From: Chloroflexota bacterium
Lineage (GTDB): Bacteria > Chloroflexota > Anaerolineae > B4-G1 > SLSP01
NCBI GenBank assembly: GCA_022707665.1
Contig: JAKJAE010000106.1
Location: forward strand, 1-8,109
Direction of reading: 5' to 3'
DNA: 8,109 nucleotides
The notes beneath the pieces were generated by a model that saw only the letters and a list, made by a program, of their open reading frames with translations, was not told the origin of the DNA and searched no databases. The position numbers and the translations under genes are program-made. Every line of letters starts with the position of its first letter. Within the stretch, counting starts at the first letter, position 1. This document shows, piece after piece, positions 5,820 through 8,109 of the stretch.

Positions 5820-7241
5820 CTAGAGTCCCGCGAGCCTCATCCCCGCCTGGAGCACAGGCTGGACAAGGGCCTTGTCGGTGACCTCGCAGTAGACGCGCAT
5901 GATGGGCTCGGTTCCGGAAAACCGGATCAGCAGCCACCCCTTGTCACCCAGGATGAACTTGCGACCATCGATGGTCACGATGTCGGTCACCGGGACACCA
6001 GCGACGTGTGTGGGGACAGCATTGTCGATCAGGGATTGTGTCTGCGGGCGTTTCTCGGCGGGGAAGCGCACGTCAATCCGATCGTAGTAGTAGGCTTGTC
6101 CGAGGGTATCAAAGAGGTGCGTCACGAGCTGCGAGGCCGTCTTGCCGGTCTGCAGCATGAAGTCGAGGAAGTACAGGTTACCCAGAATGCCGTCGCGCTC
6201 GGGCACGTTGCCGCGGAAGGCATACCCTCCGCTTTCCTCGCCACCGATCAGGGCATCGACCTCAACCACCTTCGGCGCCACGTACTTGAACCCAACCCCA
6301 GTCTCGTAGAGCGCAACGCCGTACTTCTGCGCCAGGCGATCCAGCATTGATGACGCGCTGACCGTCTTGACGATCGGTCCTCTCTCGCGACGAACCTCGA
6401 GCAGGTAGTAGGCCAGAAGGCTGAACGCGCGGAGTTGGTCGACGTACTGACCGCCCTCGTCACCGATGCCCATGCGATCCGCGTCACCGTCGTTGATGAG
6501 CAGGACATCGGCGCCCATCTCCACCGTCTTGCGAAGGGCCGGGGTGATGTTCGGCTCGATGGGCTCGGGCCTGCTCATCTCAGGGAAGAGCGGATTGTGT
6601 TCAGCGTGGATCTCCCAGATCGTGTTCGTTCCTCCACCCAGGAGGCGTGTGAACCATCCGGCTGCATTGCCCCACATGGGCTCAACCAGGATCTTCATGC
6701 CGGCATTGCGGAGCCGCTTCACATCCACCAGGGTCTCCAAATGGGCGATGTAAGCGGGGTCAGGATCCCAGACCGTTACGAGTTCCTTCCCCACCGCCTC
6801 ATCCAGTGACAGCCGGCGGGCATCCGTTGCCGACTCGGGTATTGCGGCCTCGATCTCGGCTAGACCTTCAGGGGAGATCGCGGCTCCCTGTGGGTCGCGG
6901 ACTTTGAAGCCATTGTCAGCCGGTGGGTTATGGCTGGCCGTGATGTTAATGGCCCCGCCAGCCTCCCGTTCGACGACGCTGTAACTGATGACCGGGGTCG
7001 GGGTGTTCTTGCGGGTCAGCCAGACATGGATGCCGTTTCCGGCCATTGTCTCGGCAGCAGCTTCGGCGAACGAGCTGGACCCGAACCTCCGGTCGTAACC
7101 GATCACGACGCCACGATCAGCCAGGTGATGGGTCTTGAGGTACTCGGCAAAGCCCTGTGTCACGCGGCGGACGTTGTCGAAGGTGTAGTCCTCAGCGATC
7201 CTGGCCCGCCAGCCATCCGTGCCGAATATGATGTCTCCCAT
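5820..7241 (-). CDS. phosphomannomutase/phosphoglucomutase (alpha-D-phosphohexomutase)
   Basis: Predicted cytosolic, Mg-dependent enzyme of 473 residues, a normal length for the family, interconverting hexose-6-phosphate and hexose-1-phosphate. All four active-site signatures are present: the phosphoserine loop TASHNP with catalytic S103, the metal loop DGDADR (D251, D253, D255), the sugar-specificity loop GEESGG (334-339) and the phosphate-binding loop RFSGTEP (440-446). The N-terminus FGTDGWR (6-12) is also typical. The ATG at 7241 has AGGGGG about 7 nt upstream. The gene starts 20 nt after the gmd stop codon on the same strand, so the two are probably co-transcribed. This favours a role in making mannose-1-phosphate for GDP-mannose, although sequence alone does not separate phosphomannomutase from phosphoglucomutase and many members do both. 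Confidence 0.93.
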   Translation of the reverse strand: MGDIIFGTDGWRARIAEDYTFDNVRRVTQGFAEYLKTHHLADRGVVIGYDRRFGSSSFAEAAAETMAGNGIHVWLTRKNTPTPVISYSVVEREAGGAINITASHNPPADNGFKVRDPQGAAISPEGLAEIEAAIPESATDARRLSLDEAVGKELVTVWDPDPAYIAHLETLVDVKRLRNAGMKILVEPMWGNAAGWFTRLLGGGTNTIWEIHAEHNPLFPEMSRPEPIEPNITPALRKTVEMGADVLLINDGDADRMGIGDEGGQYVDQLRAFSLLAYYLLEVRRERGPIVKTVSASSMLDRLAQKYGVALYETGVGFKYVAPKVVEVDALIGGEESGGYAFRGNVPERDGILGNLYFLDFMLQTGKTASQLVTHLFDTLGQAYYYDRIDVRFPAEKRPQTQSLIDNAVPTHVAGVPVTDIVTIDGRKFILGDKGWLLIRFSGTEPIMRVYCEVTDKALVQPVLQAGMRLAGL

Positions 7242-7261
7242 GCTTTTCCCCCTTTCCCGTT

Positions 7262-8109
<848 letters not shown>

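Noticed and set aside
5793..6350. 185-codon open frame on the plus strand
   Set aside because: It is antisense to the mutase gene, including its sugar-specificity and phosphate-binding loops, and has no motif of its own.

Overview
The window carries five protein-coding genes on GC-rich DNA (roughly 60% by eye), of which the two outermost run off the window ends. Nothing identifies the host firmly. The GC content, the secreted amidase with Fn3/Ig-like modules ending in a FLP-type tail, and the mix of housekeeping families would suit an environmental Chloroflexota-like bacterium, but this is a weak inference. No RNA gene, CRISPR array, insertion sequence, integrase or phage gene is visible.

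Layout: (1) 1-1199, minus strand: a metal-dependent deaminase of the 8-oxoguanine deaminase / AtzB-like amidohydrolase group, lacking its C-terminus at the left edge. (2) 1200-1417: a compact divergent control region with a candidate extended -10 promoter for each neighbour and repeated GATTGTGC boxes. (3) 1418-4927, plus strand: a large secreted multidomain protein whose catalytic core is an N-acetylmuramoyl-L-alanine amidase (Amidase_3 type). It has a golvesin-like domain inserted in the core, then Fn3, an amidotransferase/ThuA-like domain and Ig-like modules. (4) 4719-5621, minus strand: an AlkA-like HhH-GPD DNA glycosylase, convergent with the amidase gene and overlapping its 3' end by 209 bp. 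(5) 5622-5819: a spacer with a candidate promoter and two mutually exclusive hairpins. (6) 5820-7241, minus strand: an alpha-D-phosphohexomutase (phosphomannomutase/phosphoglucomutase). (7) 7262-8109, minus strand: GDP-mannose 4,6-dehydratase, lacking its N-terminus at the right edge.

The last two genes are 20 nt apart and form an apparent operon (gmd then the mutase). Together they would supply mannose-1-phosphate and convert GDP-mannose to GDP-4-keto-6-deoxymannose for 6-deoxysugars of surface polysaccharide. The glycosylase lies downstream on the same strand but has its own candidate promoter behind a hairpin. The deaminase and glycosylase could both deal with damaged purines (free base versus DNA), although they are not in one transcript.

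I see no convincing new multi-gene system. The most unusual points are the antisense 3' overlap that gives the amidase an Arg/Pro-rich tail, the split-amidase architecture, the degenerate hairpin of the glycosylase, and the repeated boxes in the divergent promoter region.
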